Origin: Deinococcus sedimenti
GTDB taxonomy: Bacteria; Deinococcota; Deinococci; Deinococcales; Deinococcaceae
NCBI RefSeq assembly: GCF_014648135.1
Contig: NZ_BMQN01000001.1
Span: 1,282,369-1,346,368, forward strand
Direction: 5' to 3'
DNA length: 64,000 nucleotides
A program made the position numbers and the translations under genes. The first letter of the stretch is position 1, and every line of letters begins with the position of its first letter. Of this stretch, positions 1 through 8,664 are shown one piece after another. The notes under the pieces are model-generated. The model saw nothing but the letters and a program-made list of their open reading frames with translations. It searched no databases and was not told the origin of the DNA.

Positions 1-1
1 C

Positions 2-46
2 GGGGAGTACCAGAAACTGCTGAACAGGTGGATCGTGCAGAAGTAA
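2..46 (+). CDS. C-terminal end of a transporter-associated protein, probably amino acid ABC substrate-binding protein (partial)
   Basis: Only the last 14 codons are inside the window (GEYQKLLNRWIVQK, then TAA). The short amphipathic tail ending in W-I-V-Q-K resembles the last helix of periplasmic amino-acid-binding proteins, and the next gene is the matching type of permease. Identification therefore rests mainly on context. The rest of the gene lies to the left of the window. Confidence 0.5.
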   Translation, partial: GEYQKLLNRWIVQK

Positions 47-131
47 CGCCGGGTGTGGCGGGGCGCGGGCGACGGTGTCGTCCTGCGCCCTTCTTCTTTG
101 GTGGGGGCGCGTCCCCGGGGCGGTTGTGTCC

Positions 132-198
132 TATGGTGGGGCGGTGAAGGGGTCCGCGTGACGGTATTCAGTGGTGTCGTGCCCGGCGGGGCGCGCCC

Positions 199-202
<4 letters not shown>
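132..202 (+). promoter_or_regulatory. Possible promoter and short coupled upstream ORF before the permease
   Basis: A TATGGT -10-like box (132-137) suggests the permease has its own transcript start near 144. Inside it, a GTG at 158 preceded by GAAGGGG opens a 14-codon frame that stops at 200-202, overlapping the permease GTG at 199 as GTGA. This could couple translation to a permease start that has no good ribosome site of its own. The peptide is not recognisable and the arrangement may be chance. Confidence 0.25.
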
Positions 203-894
<692 letters not shown>

Positions 895-914
895 GCGCGG
901 GCTGAGCGAAGAGA

Positions 915-936
915 GGCGGCGTGGGCCGCCTTTTTT
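915..936 (+). terminator. Intrinsic terminator after the amino acid permease
   Basis: GGCGGC and GCCGCC pair around a four-base loop and are followed directly by six T. This is a textbook Rho-independent terminator 20 bases past the stop. Confidence 0.9.
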
Positions 937-1042
937 CTTATGTCCGTAGCGGTTGTGGCCTGCTGTGGGGCCGGGGTGGTGTCGGTGATCTGGCGTGCCG
1001 GTATTGGGTGAGGTGGCGCATCGCCCACTACGCCCATTCTGC

Positions 1043-1074
1043 TATTTGCGAAATAAATGACATTGTTCTATAAT
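1043..1074 (+). promoter_or_regulatory. Strong sigma-70-type promoter with a palindromic operator, no obvious gene behind it
   Basis: TTGCGA (1046-1051), a 17-base spacer and TATAAT (1069-1074) make a near-consensus promoter in an AT-rich island. The perfect palindrome TATTTGCGAAATA (1043-1055) covers the -35 box and looks like a repressor site. The next recognisable gene on this strand starts 360 bases later and has its own leaderless -10, so this may drive a small RNA or a long leader. Confidence 0.5.
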
Positions 1075-1436
1075 TTACATAGTCGCCAGGACGCCCCTGA
1101 CTGATCCTGAAACCCCGATTCAATCCTCGCTCCACCCGAACCCTTCACCCCAGCCACGTCTGAGGTGAACGGCGTTCCACGCCCACTGGCGGCCCGAAAC
1201 GGGTGACATCCCGCTTCGCTGGCCGCGCCACCTCCCCCACCCACAGTCGGCCCAGACCATCCGGCACCCCACGGACACCAGACAGGCCGCGACTGGAGAC
1301 TAATTATGTTTTCAGCGTATTTTTTAATCTGGATCTTCCGCCTGTTCACCAGTACCACTCATTCGTGGAACACACATCTGATGGCGCAGGAAGAAGATCG
1401 GCCCCGCGTCTAGTTGAAGACCGTTAAGCTCTCGCT
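1075..1436. other. Gene-free stretch
   Basis: Possible short frames exist on both strands but have low-complexity compositions typical of shadow frames. A second AT-rich patch lies at about 1301-1335. No tRNA fold or terminator is visible. The stretch may be the body of a transcript started at about 1081. Confidence 0.4.
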
Positions 1437-3032
1437 GTGGCCGTCCCACTTATCCCGCTCCGTCAACTGCTCCTCCGTGACGACGCAGAGGGAACGCTAA
1501 ATCACCTGATCCGGACAGCCCAACATGCAGGCAGCGTGGCGGACGTTCTTCCGGTCATTTCAGCCCTGCCGGAGGTGCCGCAGGACTGGTTGCACAGTGA
1601 GCAGGGCGGCCTCGCCCTGGCCTGGCTCTACTTCCGGGGGATGCAGCATCGCCAGCTCGACGACCTACTGGACATCCGACCTGCCGAGCAGCTTCTCCCC
1701 TTCCGGGCGCATCTTCACCTGATTCACCGGCGCAGCGAACTGGCGCTGAGCCTCGCGCGCTTCAGCGTCCTGCAGGCACCCGACGTGCCCACCCGTGCTC
1801 TGACCATCACGCAACTAGCGGGGGCAGCGGCCATGCTTCACCTCCCAGCGTGGAAGGAACTGTACCGATTCCAGATTGCTCAGGCCCCTCCCCTATACCG
1901 GGGGATAGCCCGCATTCAGTTCGCCTTCGACCTGCAACAGCACTTGGAACTGGGCGAGGCGACCACCGAACTCACGCGGGCACTGGGTGACCTGCGACAT
2001 GACCCGACGACTTCCACCTACGTCTACCGGACGCTCGTGGCCATTGCGCTCGACACCAATCAACCGGGCGCAGCCCTGAATGCCCTGCGAAAGGCGGAAT
2101 CCGTAGCTCAGGGCGGCCTGCTCGCCTCAGAACTGTTCCTGTCAAGGGCACTGCTGACCCTGAACCTGACTCAGTATCCCATCACGCTCGAGACGGCCAC
2201 TGCAGCCCGTGAACACATCTCTGCTCCCGATCGGTTGGCCTCAATCCTGGCCGTCGGCTCAAGGACATTGGCAATCATGGGGCAGAGGTTCGAGGCTGTC
2301 CTGATGGCGCAGGAGGCGGCCGCGCTGCACCGGGTGCTGGACTCGGGTCGGCACGCGATCCTCAACCACCTGGCGCTGGCGTACCTGCACGCGGGGGATC
2401 TGCCGCGTGGGCAGGAGGCTCTGAGCCGCGCGGACAGTCACTCGCAGAATGCAGGCACGCTCTCGTGGTTGGCCCGCGCGGAGTGTGCCCGGCAGTCAGG
2501 GGGTGACCCGCTGCCGCCGGGTGACGGCATTCGCGCGCAGCTGGCGACGCTGCGGTGGTCGTGGGTGCGCGCGTACCTGCCCGCGCTGCTGGAGCAGTAC
2601 GGCGTGGTGACGTTCGCGCCGCCGGAGTGGACGGTAAGGGTCAGTCTGGCCGGGCCGGTGCGGGTGTGGATGTCTGGCGACGAGTTGCCGCTGCGCTCCA
2701 CGCGGCCTGATGCGGGCCTGCTGGCGCTGCTGGTGACAGCGGGCGGGCAGGTGTCGCGCGAGCGGGCCCTGGACGCGCTGGACCTGCCGGGGAAGACGCC
2801 GACCGCGCGGCGCAAGGCGCTGAGTGCGGCGGTCGCCGCGCTGCGGGAGTTGCTGGGCTGGCCGGGGGCGCTGACGGTGGACGGTGGCGTGCTGCGCCTG
2901 TCGGACGCGCCCCGCTGGGAGGAACCGGCGCTGCCGGGGCGGGGGCGGGAGGATTTCTTCTGCGAGGGCCGCTTCGATCCGTGGGTGCTGGAGTGGCGGG
3001 AGGAACGGGCGTTGGCAGCAGTGCCCGACTAA
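1437..3032 (+). CDS. Helical-repeat regulator with C-terminal winged-helix DNA-binding domain
   Basis: 531 residues. Roughly residues 1-390 are an all-helical array with TPR-like spacing, similar in style to the helical domains of MalT or SARP regulators. Residues about 400-490 resemble the OmpR/SARP winged helix: a beta lead-in (VRVWMSG), L-x-L-R-S, then LLALLVTAGGQVSRERALDAL and a recognition-helix-like stretch, with a wing near VDGGVLRL. The order is the reverse of classical SARPs, whose DNA-binding domain is N-terminal. The GTG start is supported by TAAGCT (1425-1430) six bases upstream, a leaderless promoter. Target genes are unknown; probably a cytoplasmic transcription factor sensing through the repeats. 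Confidence 0.65.
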   Translation: MAVPLIPLRQLLLRDDAEGTLNHLIRTAQHAGSVADVLPVISALPEVPQDWLHSEQGGLALAWLYFRGMQHRQLDDLLDIRPAEQLLPFRAHLHLIHRRSELALSLARFSVLQAPDVPTRALTITQLAGAAAMLHLPAWKELYRFQIAQAPPLYRGIARIQFAFDLQQHLELGEATTELTRALGDLRHDPTTSTYVYRTLVAIALDTNQPGAALNALRKAESVAQGGLLASELFLSRALLTLNLTQYPITLETATAAREHISAPDRLASILAVGSRTLAIMGQRFEAVLMAQEAAALHRVLDSGRHAILNHLALAYLHAGDLPRGQEALSRADSHSQNAGTLSWLARAECARQSGGDPLPPGDGIRAQLATLRWSWVRAYLPALLEQYGVVTFAPPEWTVRVSLAGPVRVWMSGDELPLRSTRPDAGLLALLVTAGGQVSRERALDALDLPGKTPTARRKALSAAVAALRELLGWPGALTVDGGVLRLSDAPRWEEPALPGRGREDFFCEGRFDPWVLEWREERALAAVPD

Positions 3033-3100
3033 CCGCTTATTGATCGATCTTTCTCAGAAACATGGACGTTTCGCGGACACCCGCTCTGCAGACTGGAGAC

Positions 3101-4099
3101 ATGACCCCCGACGAGCAGCCCGAGCGTGCCCAGAGCCCCGTCCAGCGCCTGTTCCTCCTGGCCCGCCTGCTGCGCGCCCGTCCGCACACCGTTGCGGAAC
3201 TCGCGGCGGCCACCGGGCAGACCCTGACGGTCACGGCGCGCGACCTGCACGAACTGCAGAGCTTGGAACCCGAGTTGCGCGTCCTTCCCGGCCCGCCCCA
3301 GGGGTACGTGATCGGCACGCCGGACCTCGACGACGCGGCGCGACTGACGCTGCTGCGCGGCCTGGACGCCCTCGCGGCGCGCGGCAGCGAACCGGCCGCC
3401 AGCCTCGCCCCGCTGCGCGCCGCGCTGACCGCGCCGCTGCCCGCGCACGTCCGCGCGGCCCTGCCCACCACGGTCACGGCTCGCCCCGCCGCCTCCGACC
3501 TCGCCCTGAACGCTGTCACGCAGGCGTGGCTGGCCTGCCGCCCCATCCGCTTCCAGGAATGGCAGCCCGGGAATCGGCGTGCCGCGCGGCTGCACCCCCT
3601 GCGGATCGAGACGCACCCGGTCAGCGGTGACCTGCTCGTCGTGGGGCGCGACCCCGACCACGCGGGCGAGGTCCGCACGTACCGCCTGGGCCGGATGCTG
3701 CACGTCACGCCCGAGGCGGGCACCTTCACGCCCGACCTCCTCGACCCGGCGCAGACGCCCGCGCTGCCGTGCACGCCGCTCCCGGTGGAAGCAGAGCGCA
3801 GCGTGCCGGTCACCCTCCGCTTCACGGGCGAGGCGACCTTCCGCGTGCTCGAAGGCGGGCACGCCTGCCTGGGCGAACCGAGCATCAACCCGGACGGCAG
3901 CGTGGACGCGCCCCTGCTGGTCCCGCACGACGCCGGGGGCGTGCCCCGCAGCGTGCTTCCGTGGCTGCTGTCCTGGGGGCCGCAGGTGCAGGTGCTCGGC
4001 CCGGACGCGGTGCGCGCCGAGTGGCAACGCCTGACGCGCGAGGCGGCCGAGGTGGCCACGCAGACCCCCACGCTGTTCGTGCAGCACGGCGCGGCGTGA
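3101..4099 (+). CDS. WYL-domain transcriptional regulator (HTH-WYL-WCX)
   Basis: 332 residues. The N-terminus (about 10-75) is a DeoR-like winged helix (LARLLRARPHTVAELAAATG). The middle carries a WYL-type sensor fold, including LHPLRIETHPVSGDLLVVG and TYRLGRML. The C-terminus has the WCX signature with LPWLLSWGPQVQVLGPD. Such proteins are ligand-sensing regulators, often of DNA-damage or stress genes. The start at 3101 is preferred over an in-frame ATG at 3062 because GGAG lies just before it and the HTH begins shortly after. It follows the previous regulator by 68 bases on the same strand. No ligand or target can be inferred. Confidence 0.8.
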   Translation: MTPDEQPERAQSPVQRLFLLARLLRARPHTVAELAAATGQTLTVTARDLHELQSLEPELRVLPGPPQGYVIGTPDLDDAARLTLLRGLDALAARGSEPAASLAPLRAALTAPLPAHVRAALPTTVTARPAASDLALNAVTQAWLACRPIRFQEWQPGNRRAARLHPLRIETHPVSGDLLVVGRDPDHAGEVRTYRLGRMLHVTPEAGTFTPDLLDPAQTPALPCTPLPVEAERSVPVTLRFTGEATFRVLEGGHACLGEPSINPDGSVDAPLLVPHDAGGVPRSVLPWLLSWGPQVQVLGPDAVRAEWQRLTREAAEVATQTPTLFVQHGAA

Positions 4100-4133
4100 A
4101 GGGCAGGAGAGTCGGCCCCTCCCCTGCTGTCCG

Positions 4134-4913
4134 CTACTCGCCCTGCGCGTCGGCCCAGGCGGTCACGGCGGCACTCTGGTACGCGGCCAGTCCGGCCCGT
4201 GCCCGGTCGATGTTGCGGGTGAAGCGCTCGTCCGCCACCCACATCTGCGCTAGGCCGCGCATCATCTGCGGCGACGCGTCGTAGTACGCCCCGCTGATGT
4301 GCACACGGTGCCGAGCCGCGACCCCCTGCGCCCGAACGTCTGTGGCGGACACGCCCGCGTCCATCAGCTCCACGTATGCGGCGGTGATACCGTCCATCTC
4401 CGCGCGGATGCGTACCCAGTCCACCTTCGAGTACCGGGCGGTCCGCGCGGCACTCTGGCGGTAGGCGTCCGTGTCGCCCCAGCGTTCACGGACCTCGTCC
4501 TCGTATTGCGTGGGGTCGAATCCGTCGAACACGGCCTTCACGTCCTCGTTGTTCATGATGGTCTCCTCTGCCCCGTCCTCCAGGGCTTTCAGGCGGGCCT
4601 GCACCTCGCTCAGCGTGTGCTCGGCGCGGCGCAGGTCCTCACGCAACCGCCCGGCGTGGGCACGCAGGGCCTCGCGTTCCAGGTCCGGCGGGGCGTCCAG
4701 CACCCCCGCCACCTCCGCGAGCGGCACGCCCAGCGCCCGCCACGTCAGCACGCGCCGAAGCCGCGCCAGATCGCCCGGCTTGTACAGGCGGTAATTGCCG
4801 TCGCTGCGCTCGGCGGGGCGCAGCAGCCCGATCTCGTCGTAGTGGTGCAGGGTGCGCACGCTCACGCCCGTCAGGGCCGCGACCTCCCCCACCGTCCAGC
4901 GCCTCGCGTCCAC
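4134..4913 (-). CDS. MerR-family regulator with TipAS ligand domain
   Basis: 259 residues. The N-terminal MerR winged helix reads WTVGEVAALTGVSVRTLHHYD, followed by an NYRLYKPGDLARL wing and an antiparallel coiled coil (about 80-125). The C-terminal half (from about MNNEDVKAVFDGFDPTQYE) is TipAS-like, the antibiotic-recognition domain of Streptomyces TipAL and Bacillus Mta. The GTG start at 4913 has an AGGAGG seven bases upstream, which decides it over longer readings of the frame. It is transcribed divergently from the dehydrogenase at 4984, a plausible regulatory target. The effector is unknown. Confidence 0.85.
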   Translation of the reverse strand: MDARRWTVGEVAALTGVSVRTLHHYDEIGLLRPAERSDGNYRLYKPGDLARLRRVLTWRALGVPLAEVAGVLDAPPDLEREALRAHAGRLREDLRRAEHTLSEVQARLKALEDGAEETIMNNEDVKAVFDGFDPTQYEDEVRERWGDTDAYRQSAARTARYSKVDWVRIRAEMDGITAAYVELMDAGVSATDVRAQGVAARHRVHISGAYYDASPQMMRGLAQMWVADERFTRNIDRARAGLAAYQSAAVTAWADAQGE

Positions 4914-4983
4914 GGTGGAACCTCCTGAGGGGCAGCGTAGGCCCTCCCGCCGCGTGAGGGTCAAGCGGGTGGCAGACTGAACC

Positions 4984-5880
4984 ATGCGCCTGATCGCCGC
5001 CGCATTGCTGACCCCGCGCTGGGAGCCGCTCGCGCCGCGCGTGGTCGGGCCGGGCGAGGTGCGCGTCCAGACGCGCCTGAGTGCCCTGAGTGTCGCCTCG
5101 GAGCTGAGCGTGCTGCGAGGCGGGCCGTTTCCATCGGCCCTGGGGTACCAGACGCTGGGGACGGTCACGGAGGTCGGACCGGGCGTGACGCTGCCGGTGG
5201 GCGCGCGGGTCGTGACGACGCTGGGACACGCGGCGTGGGGAGTGCACGGCGCGTCGCGGGTGATTCCCGTGCCGGACGACGTGTCGGACCGGGCGGCGCT
5301 GAGCGTGATCCTGGCTGAGGAGACCGCCAAGGGCCTGCGCCGCGTGCGCCCAGGACCGCGCGAGCGGGTGCTGGTGGCCGGGGCGGGCCTGCTGGGGCTG
5401 CTGAGCGTGTTCAACCTGACCCGCGCGGGCGTGCGGGACGTGAGCGTGATCGAACCGCGTGCCGACCGGCAGGCCCTCGCCCGGCAGTTCGGCGCGCGTG
5501 AGGTGTACGCGCCAGCAGAAGCGCCGCGGGACGCCTTCGACGTGGGCGTGGAATGCAGCGCCGCCCCCGCCGGGTTCGCCACGCTGCTGGGCGCACTGAA
5601 ACCGCGTGGGCGCTGCGTGGTGCTCTCGGACGGCAACTGGGGCGCACTGACGCTGCCGCCGGACTTCCACCGCAAGGAACTGAGCGTCGTGGCGTCCAGT
5701 GACGGCGAGGACTACGCCGCGCACGCCCGCTGGTGGTGGCCGCGCGTCCACCCGGTGCTGGAGGCCCTGTACCCACTGACGGTCGCAGCGACTGACCTGC
5801 CGGGCCTGTACGCGACGCTGGACCGACCGGACCGGCCCGTGAGTGTGCTGGTGGACTGGCAGAGGACCATCCGCCCGTAG
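4984..5880 (+). CDS. Zinc-independent medium-chain dehydrogenase/reductase-like protein
   Basis: 298 residues, shorter than standard MDR enzymes (about 340). An N-terminal GroES-like region with PGEVRVQTRLSALSVASEL and GYQTLGTVTEVGPGV is followed by a Rossmann domain with VLVAGAGLLGLLSV and an acidic residue after the second strand (VIEP), favouring NAD(H). The Cys/His zinc ligands of alcohol dehydrogenases are not evident. Similar proteins are annotated as threonine-dehydrogenase-like or bacteriochlorophyllide-dehydrogenase-like oxidoreductases. The gene starts 70 bases from the divergent MerR/TipAS gene. Substrate unknown. Confidence 0.75.
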   Translation: MRLIAAALLTPRWEPLAPRVVGPGEVRVQTRLSALSVASELSVLRGGPFPSALGYQTLGTVTEVGPGVTLPVGARVVTTLGHAAWGVHGASRVIPVPDDVSDRAALSVILAEETAKGLRRVRPGPRERVLVAGAGLLGLLSVFNLTRAGVRDVSVIEPRADRQALARQFGAREVYAPAEAPRDAFDVGVECSAAPAGFATLLGALKPRGRCVVLSDGNWGALTLPPDFHRKELSVVASSDGEDYAAHARWWWPRVHPVLEALYPLTVAATDLPGLYATLDRPDRPVSVLVDWQRTIRP

Positions 5881-5942
5881 GACACGGCGGCTGTGCAGAG
5901 CGGGCACGCACCTGCCGGGGCCGACCCGGTAGCCTGCGCGGC

Positions 5943-6665
5943 ATGACCGGGCAGAGGTTCGACTGGGGGGCGTTCGGGCGGGGCTTCCGGGTGATGGTGC
6001 CGCTGTGGGCGGGCGTGGTGCCGTTCGCGGTGGCGTACGCGGTGACGGCCCGCGCGGGGGGCCTGAGCGTGTGGGAGACGTGCCTGATGAGCGTCACGGT
6101 GTTCGCCGGGGCGAGTCAGTTCGCGGCGGCCGGGCAGTTCGTGGGTGGGGGCGTGCCGGGGGTGGCGGCGGTCGCGCTGGTGGGGACGACGTTCGTGCTG
6201 AATGCCCGGCACGTGCTGTACGGCCTGAGCCTGTCGCGGCAGGTGCCGCTGAGTCGGTGGCAGCGTGCCGTGGCGGCGCAGTTCCTGACGGACGAGGCGT
6301 ACGGCATGGTGCTGGTGGCCGGGCCGCGCGATCCCGGGGGGCTGAGCGTGGGCTTCCTGCTGGGCGCGGAACTGAGCCTGTTCGCGGCGTGGAATGCGGC
6401 GACGCTGCTGGGCGCCCTGGCGGGCGCGGTGCTGCCCGACCCAGACGCGCTGGGGGTGGGTGTGATCTTCCCGCTGGCGTTCCTGGGGTTGCTGGTGCCG
6501 CTGCTGGTGGGCCGCGTGGCGGTGCTGGTGGCGGTCGTGTCGGGTCTGGGCGCGTGGGCGCTGGGACGGGTGCTGCCGGGCGGACTGGTCGTGCTGCTGG
6601 TGGGCGTGGGTGGGGCGCTGCTGGGCGCGCTGATCAGCACGCGGCGGGCGGAGGGCCGCGCGTGA
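5943..6665 (+). CDS. azlC: AzlC-family branched-chain amino acid export permease
   Basis: 240 residues with about seven hydrophobic segments. The family signature region SVTVFAGASQFAAAGQF and the NARHVLYGLSLS loop are present. AzlC works with AzlD to export branched-chain amino acids or analogues across the inner membrane. A TAGCCT box (5930-5935) seven bases upstream of the ATG and no ribosome site indicate a leaderless mRNA. azlD overlaps its stop, so the pair forms one transcript. Confidence 0.9.
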   Translation: MTGQRFDWGAFGRGFRVMVPLWAGVVPFAVAYAVTARAGGLSVWETCLMSVTVFAGASQFAAAGQFVGGGVPGVAAVALVGTTFVLNARHVLYGLSLSRQVPLSRWQRAVAAQFLTDEAYGMVLVAGPRDPGGLSVGFLLGAELSLFAAWNAATLLGALAGAVLPDPDALGVGVIFPLAFLGLLVPLLVGRVAVLVAVVSGLGAWALGRVLPGGLVVLLVGVGGALLGALISTRRAEGRA

Positions 6666-6958
6666 GCGGCTGGCTGGTCATTGGGCTGATGTGGGCCGTG
6701 ACGTACGCGGCGCGGCTGCTGGGGCTCAGTCTAGGTGGGCTGAACCTGCCGCCGTTCTGGCTGGCGTTCCTGCGCTTCGTGCCGGTCAGTGTGTTCGCGG
6801 CGCTGATCGTGCCGGACGTGCTGGGCAGCCCCGAGTGGGCGCAGCGGCTGGTGGGGGCCGCCGTGGGCGGGGCGCTGCTGTGGCGCACCCGGAACCTCGC
6901 GGCGGGCATCGTGGGGGGCTTCGCGGCGTACTGGGCGGCGCGCATGCTGGGCGTGTGA
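6662..6958 (+). CDS. azlD: AzlD-family small permease subunit
   Basis: 98 residues with four hydrophobic segments, matching the usual size of AzlD. Its GTG start overlaps the azlC stop as GTGA, giving tight translational coupling, which is the standard azlCD arrangement. The motif LRFVPVSVFAALIVPDVL is typical of the family. It is the partner of AzlC in branched-chain amino acid export. Confidence 0.88.
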   Translation: MSGWLVIGLMWAVTYAARLLGLSLGGLNLPPFWLAFLRFVPVSVFAALIVPDVLGSPEWAQRLVGAAVGGALLWRTRNLAAGIVGGFAAYWAARMLGV

Positions 6959-7016
6959 CCGCCTGTGACGGCGGCTGCGGCGCGTGGGGGTGGGGGCGCG
7001 CTATGCTGGGCGGCGC

Positions 7017-8657
7017 ATGACGGGTCAGGTGGGCAGGGTCAAGATGATCGACGGGAAGTACGAGGTGCTGCGCGAGGTGTCCGTGCAGGGCCCCGTCACG
7101 CTGTCCGAGGTCCGCGCGGCCGAGGGAGTCACGCGGCAGGTGGCGTGGTTCAACGTGGCGTCCCCCGCCGACCGGCAGGCCTTCCACGCCTACCGCACGG
7201 CGCTGCGGGCCCTGAGCCCCGCGGGCCTGACGGACGTGGTGGCGCGGCCCGGCGCGTTCTACGCGGTGTGGCAGCCCGTCACGGGCCAGCCACTTGAGGC
7301 GGCGCTGGCGCACAAGGGTGTCCCGCAGGAACTCGTGGAGAACGTGAACGCGCTGGCCGCCTCGCTGGCCGAGCACGGTTACGCCCTGGAGGACGCGCAG
7401 GTACTCGTCGAGGGCCACGAGCTGCGCGTGGCTTACCTCGCCCCCCGCGTGACGCCCCGCACGCCGGACGACGTGGCGGCACGCAACGCCGCGACCCTCG
7501 CCCCGCTGAAGCAGGCGCGAGTGAAACGCCGCCGCGAGCCGGGCGCGTGGCTGACCTTCGTGCCGGGCCTGCTACTCCTCGGCGGCGCCACCTACCTGGG
7601 CGCTCAGGCCGTGCAGATCTACCTCAACCCCCCGGTGCGGCCGGTCTCGAGCGTGCTGGGCCAGACCGCGAAACAGGCGGCCAGGCAGCTGACCGGCGAG
7701 GGCTTCCGCGTGGAATTCGCCACCGGTCAGGCGGCGGGCCGCGCGATCGGGTCGATTATCCGGCAGGACCCGGCGGGCAGCTCGAACCTGCCGGTGGGCC
7801 GACTCGTGACCCTGACCGTGAACAATCCGCCGGCGATCGAGGTGCCGCGCCTGGAGGAGATGACGCCCGCTCAGGCGCGCGACGCGCTCAAGGGCAGCGC
7901 CATGACGGTCGGCAAGGTCGTGAAGGTCGACGGCACGCTGACGGGCACGCCGGAGGGCCGCGTCGTGGCGCAGCTGCCGGAATCCGGTTCGACCGCGCAG
8001 CAGGGACAGGTTGTGCAGCTGATGGTCAGCACCGGCATCACCGGGAAGAAGACGTTCCTGCCGAACCTGGCGGGCATGCAGTACGAAGACGCCCTGAAGG
8101 ACATCCGCGCGGCCGGGCTGGTCGTCACGAAGGTCACGCCGCAGCCCAGCGACCGCAAAGAGGGCACGGTGCTCGAGCAGACGCCCCAGCCGTACGCGAC
8201 GGTCACGACCGGCAGTCCGGTGTCCCTGACGGTGGCCGCGCCCCGCTACAGTTCCCCCAGTCGGCCGGCGGGGAGTCTGCCGCTGCCGCCCGCGATTCCC
8301 GATCCGGAGCCCACGCCAGAACCGACGACCCCGGTCGATCCCCTGCCGACCGAACCGGTGGACGGTGGGACGGTCACGCCGGATGAGATTCCGGCGGTAC
8401 CGGCCACGGATTCGACGCCGCAGGTGGCGGCGCCCGTGCCCCGGAGTGTCAGCCTGCGCTACACCTTCCCGACGGACCTGCCGGAGGGCACCTACACCCT
8501 GGCGGTGCGTGACGATGCGGGGGAGCGTCCGCTGGATCTGAGTGCCGATGCGGCCGCGCTGGCCGGGAAGCAGATCACCACGACCGCGTCGGTCAGTGGG
8601 AGCGCGGTGTTCGTGATCCGGCGGGACGGCGAGGATTTCGCGCTGGTCACGCCCTGA
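7017..8657 (+). CDS. Membrane PASTA-domain protein with degenerate kinase-like N-terminus
   Basis: 546 residues. Residues 1-130 follow the protein-kinase N-lobe pattern (GKYEVLREV, then a VAWFNV strand where VALKVL is usual, then FYAVWQPVTGQPLEAAL like a hinge). The glycine loop and the VAIK lysine are missing, and no HRD or DFG motif follows. After a basic stretch comes one transmembrane helix (about 178-200) and three PASTA-like repeats (about 208-270, 273-338, 345-408), which in Ser/Thr kinases bind peptidoglycan fragments. A proline-rich linker (about 420-475) and a small beta-rich domain end the protein. TATGCT (7002-7007) nine bases upstream suggests leaderless translation. A pseudokinase-like envelope sensor is the likely role, by inference. 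Confidence 0.75.
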   Translation: MTGQVGRVKMIDGKYEVLREVSVQGPVTLSEVRAAEGVTRQVAWFNVASPADRQAFHAYRTALRALSPAGLTDVVARPGAFYAVWQPVTGQPLEAALAHKGVPQELVENVNALAASLAEHGYALEDAQVLVEGHELRVAYLAPRVTPRTPDDVAARNAATLAPLKQARVKRRREPGAWLTFVPGLLLLGGATYLGAQAVQIYLNPPVRPVSSVLGQTAKQAARQLTGEGFRVEFATGQAAGRAIGSIIRQDPAGSSNLPVGRLVTLTVNNPPAIEVPRLEEMTPAQARDALKGSAMTVGKVVKVDGTLTGTPEGRVVAQLPESGSTAQQGQVVQLMVSTGITGKKTFLPNLAGMQYEDALKDIRAAGLVVTKVTPQPSDRKEGTVLEQTPQPYATVTTGSPVSLTVAAPRYSSPSRPAGSLPLPPAIPDPEPTPEPTTPVDPLPTEPVDGGTVTPDEIPAVPATDSTPQVAAPVPRSVSLRYTFPTDLPEGTYTLAVRDDAGERPLDLSADAAALAGKQITTTASVSGSAVFVIRRDGEDFALVTP

Positions 8658-8664
8658 GGGAAAG

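Noticed and set aside
1068..1427. Two possible small genes in the 1.1-1.4 kb gap
   Set aside because: Neither has a ribosome site, a leaderless -10 or a plausible protein composition.
6005..6640. Antisense and alternate-frame ORFs over azlC
   Set aside because: Gly/Arg-rich shadows of azlC; only the part after 6662 in the plus frame is real (azlD).
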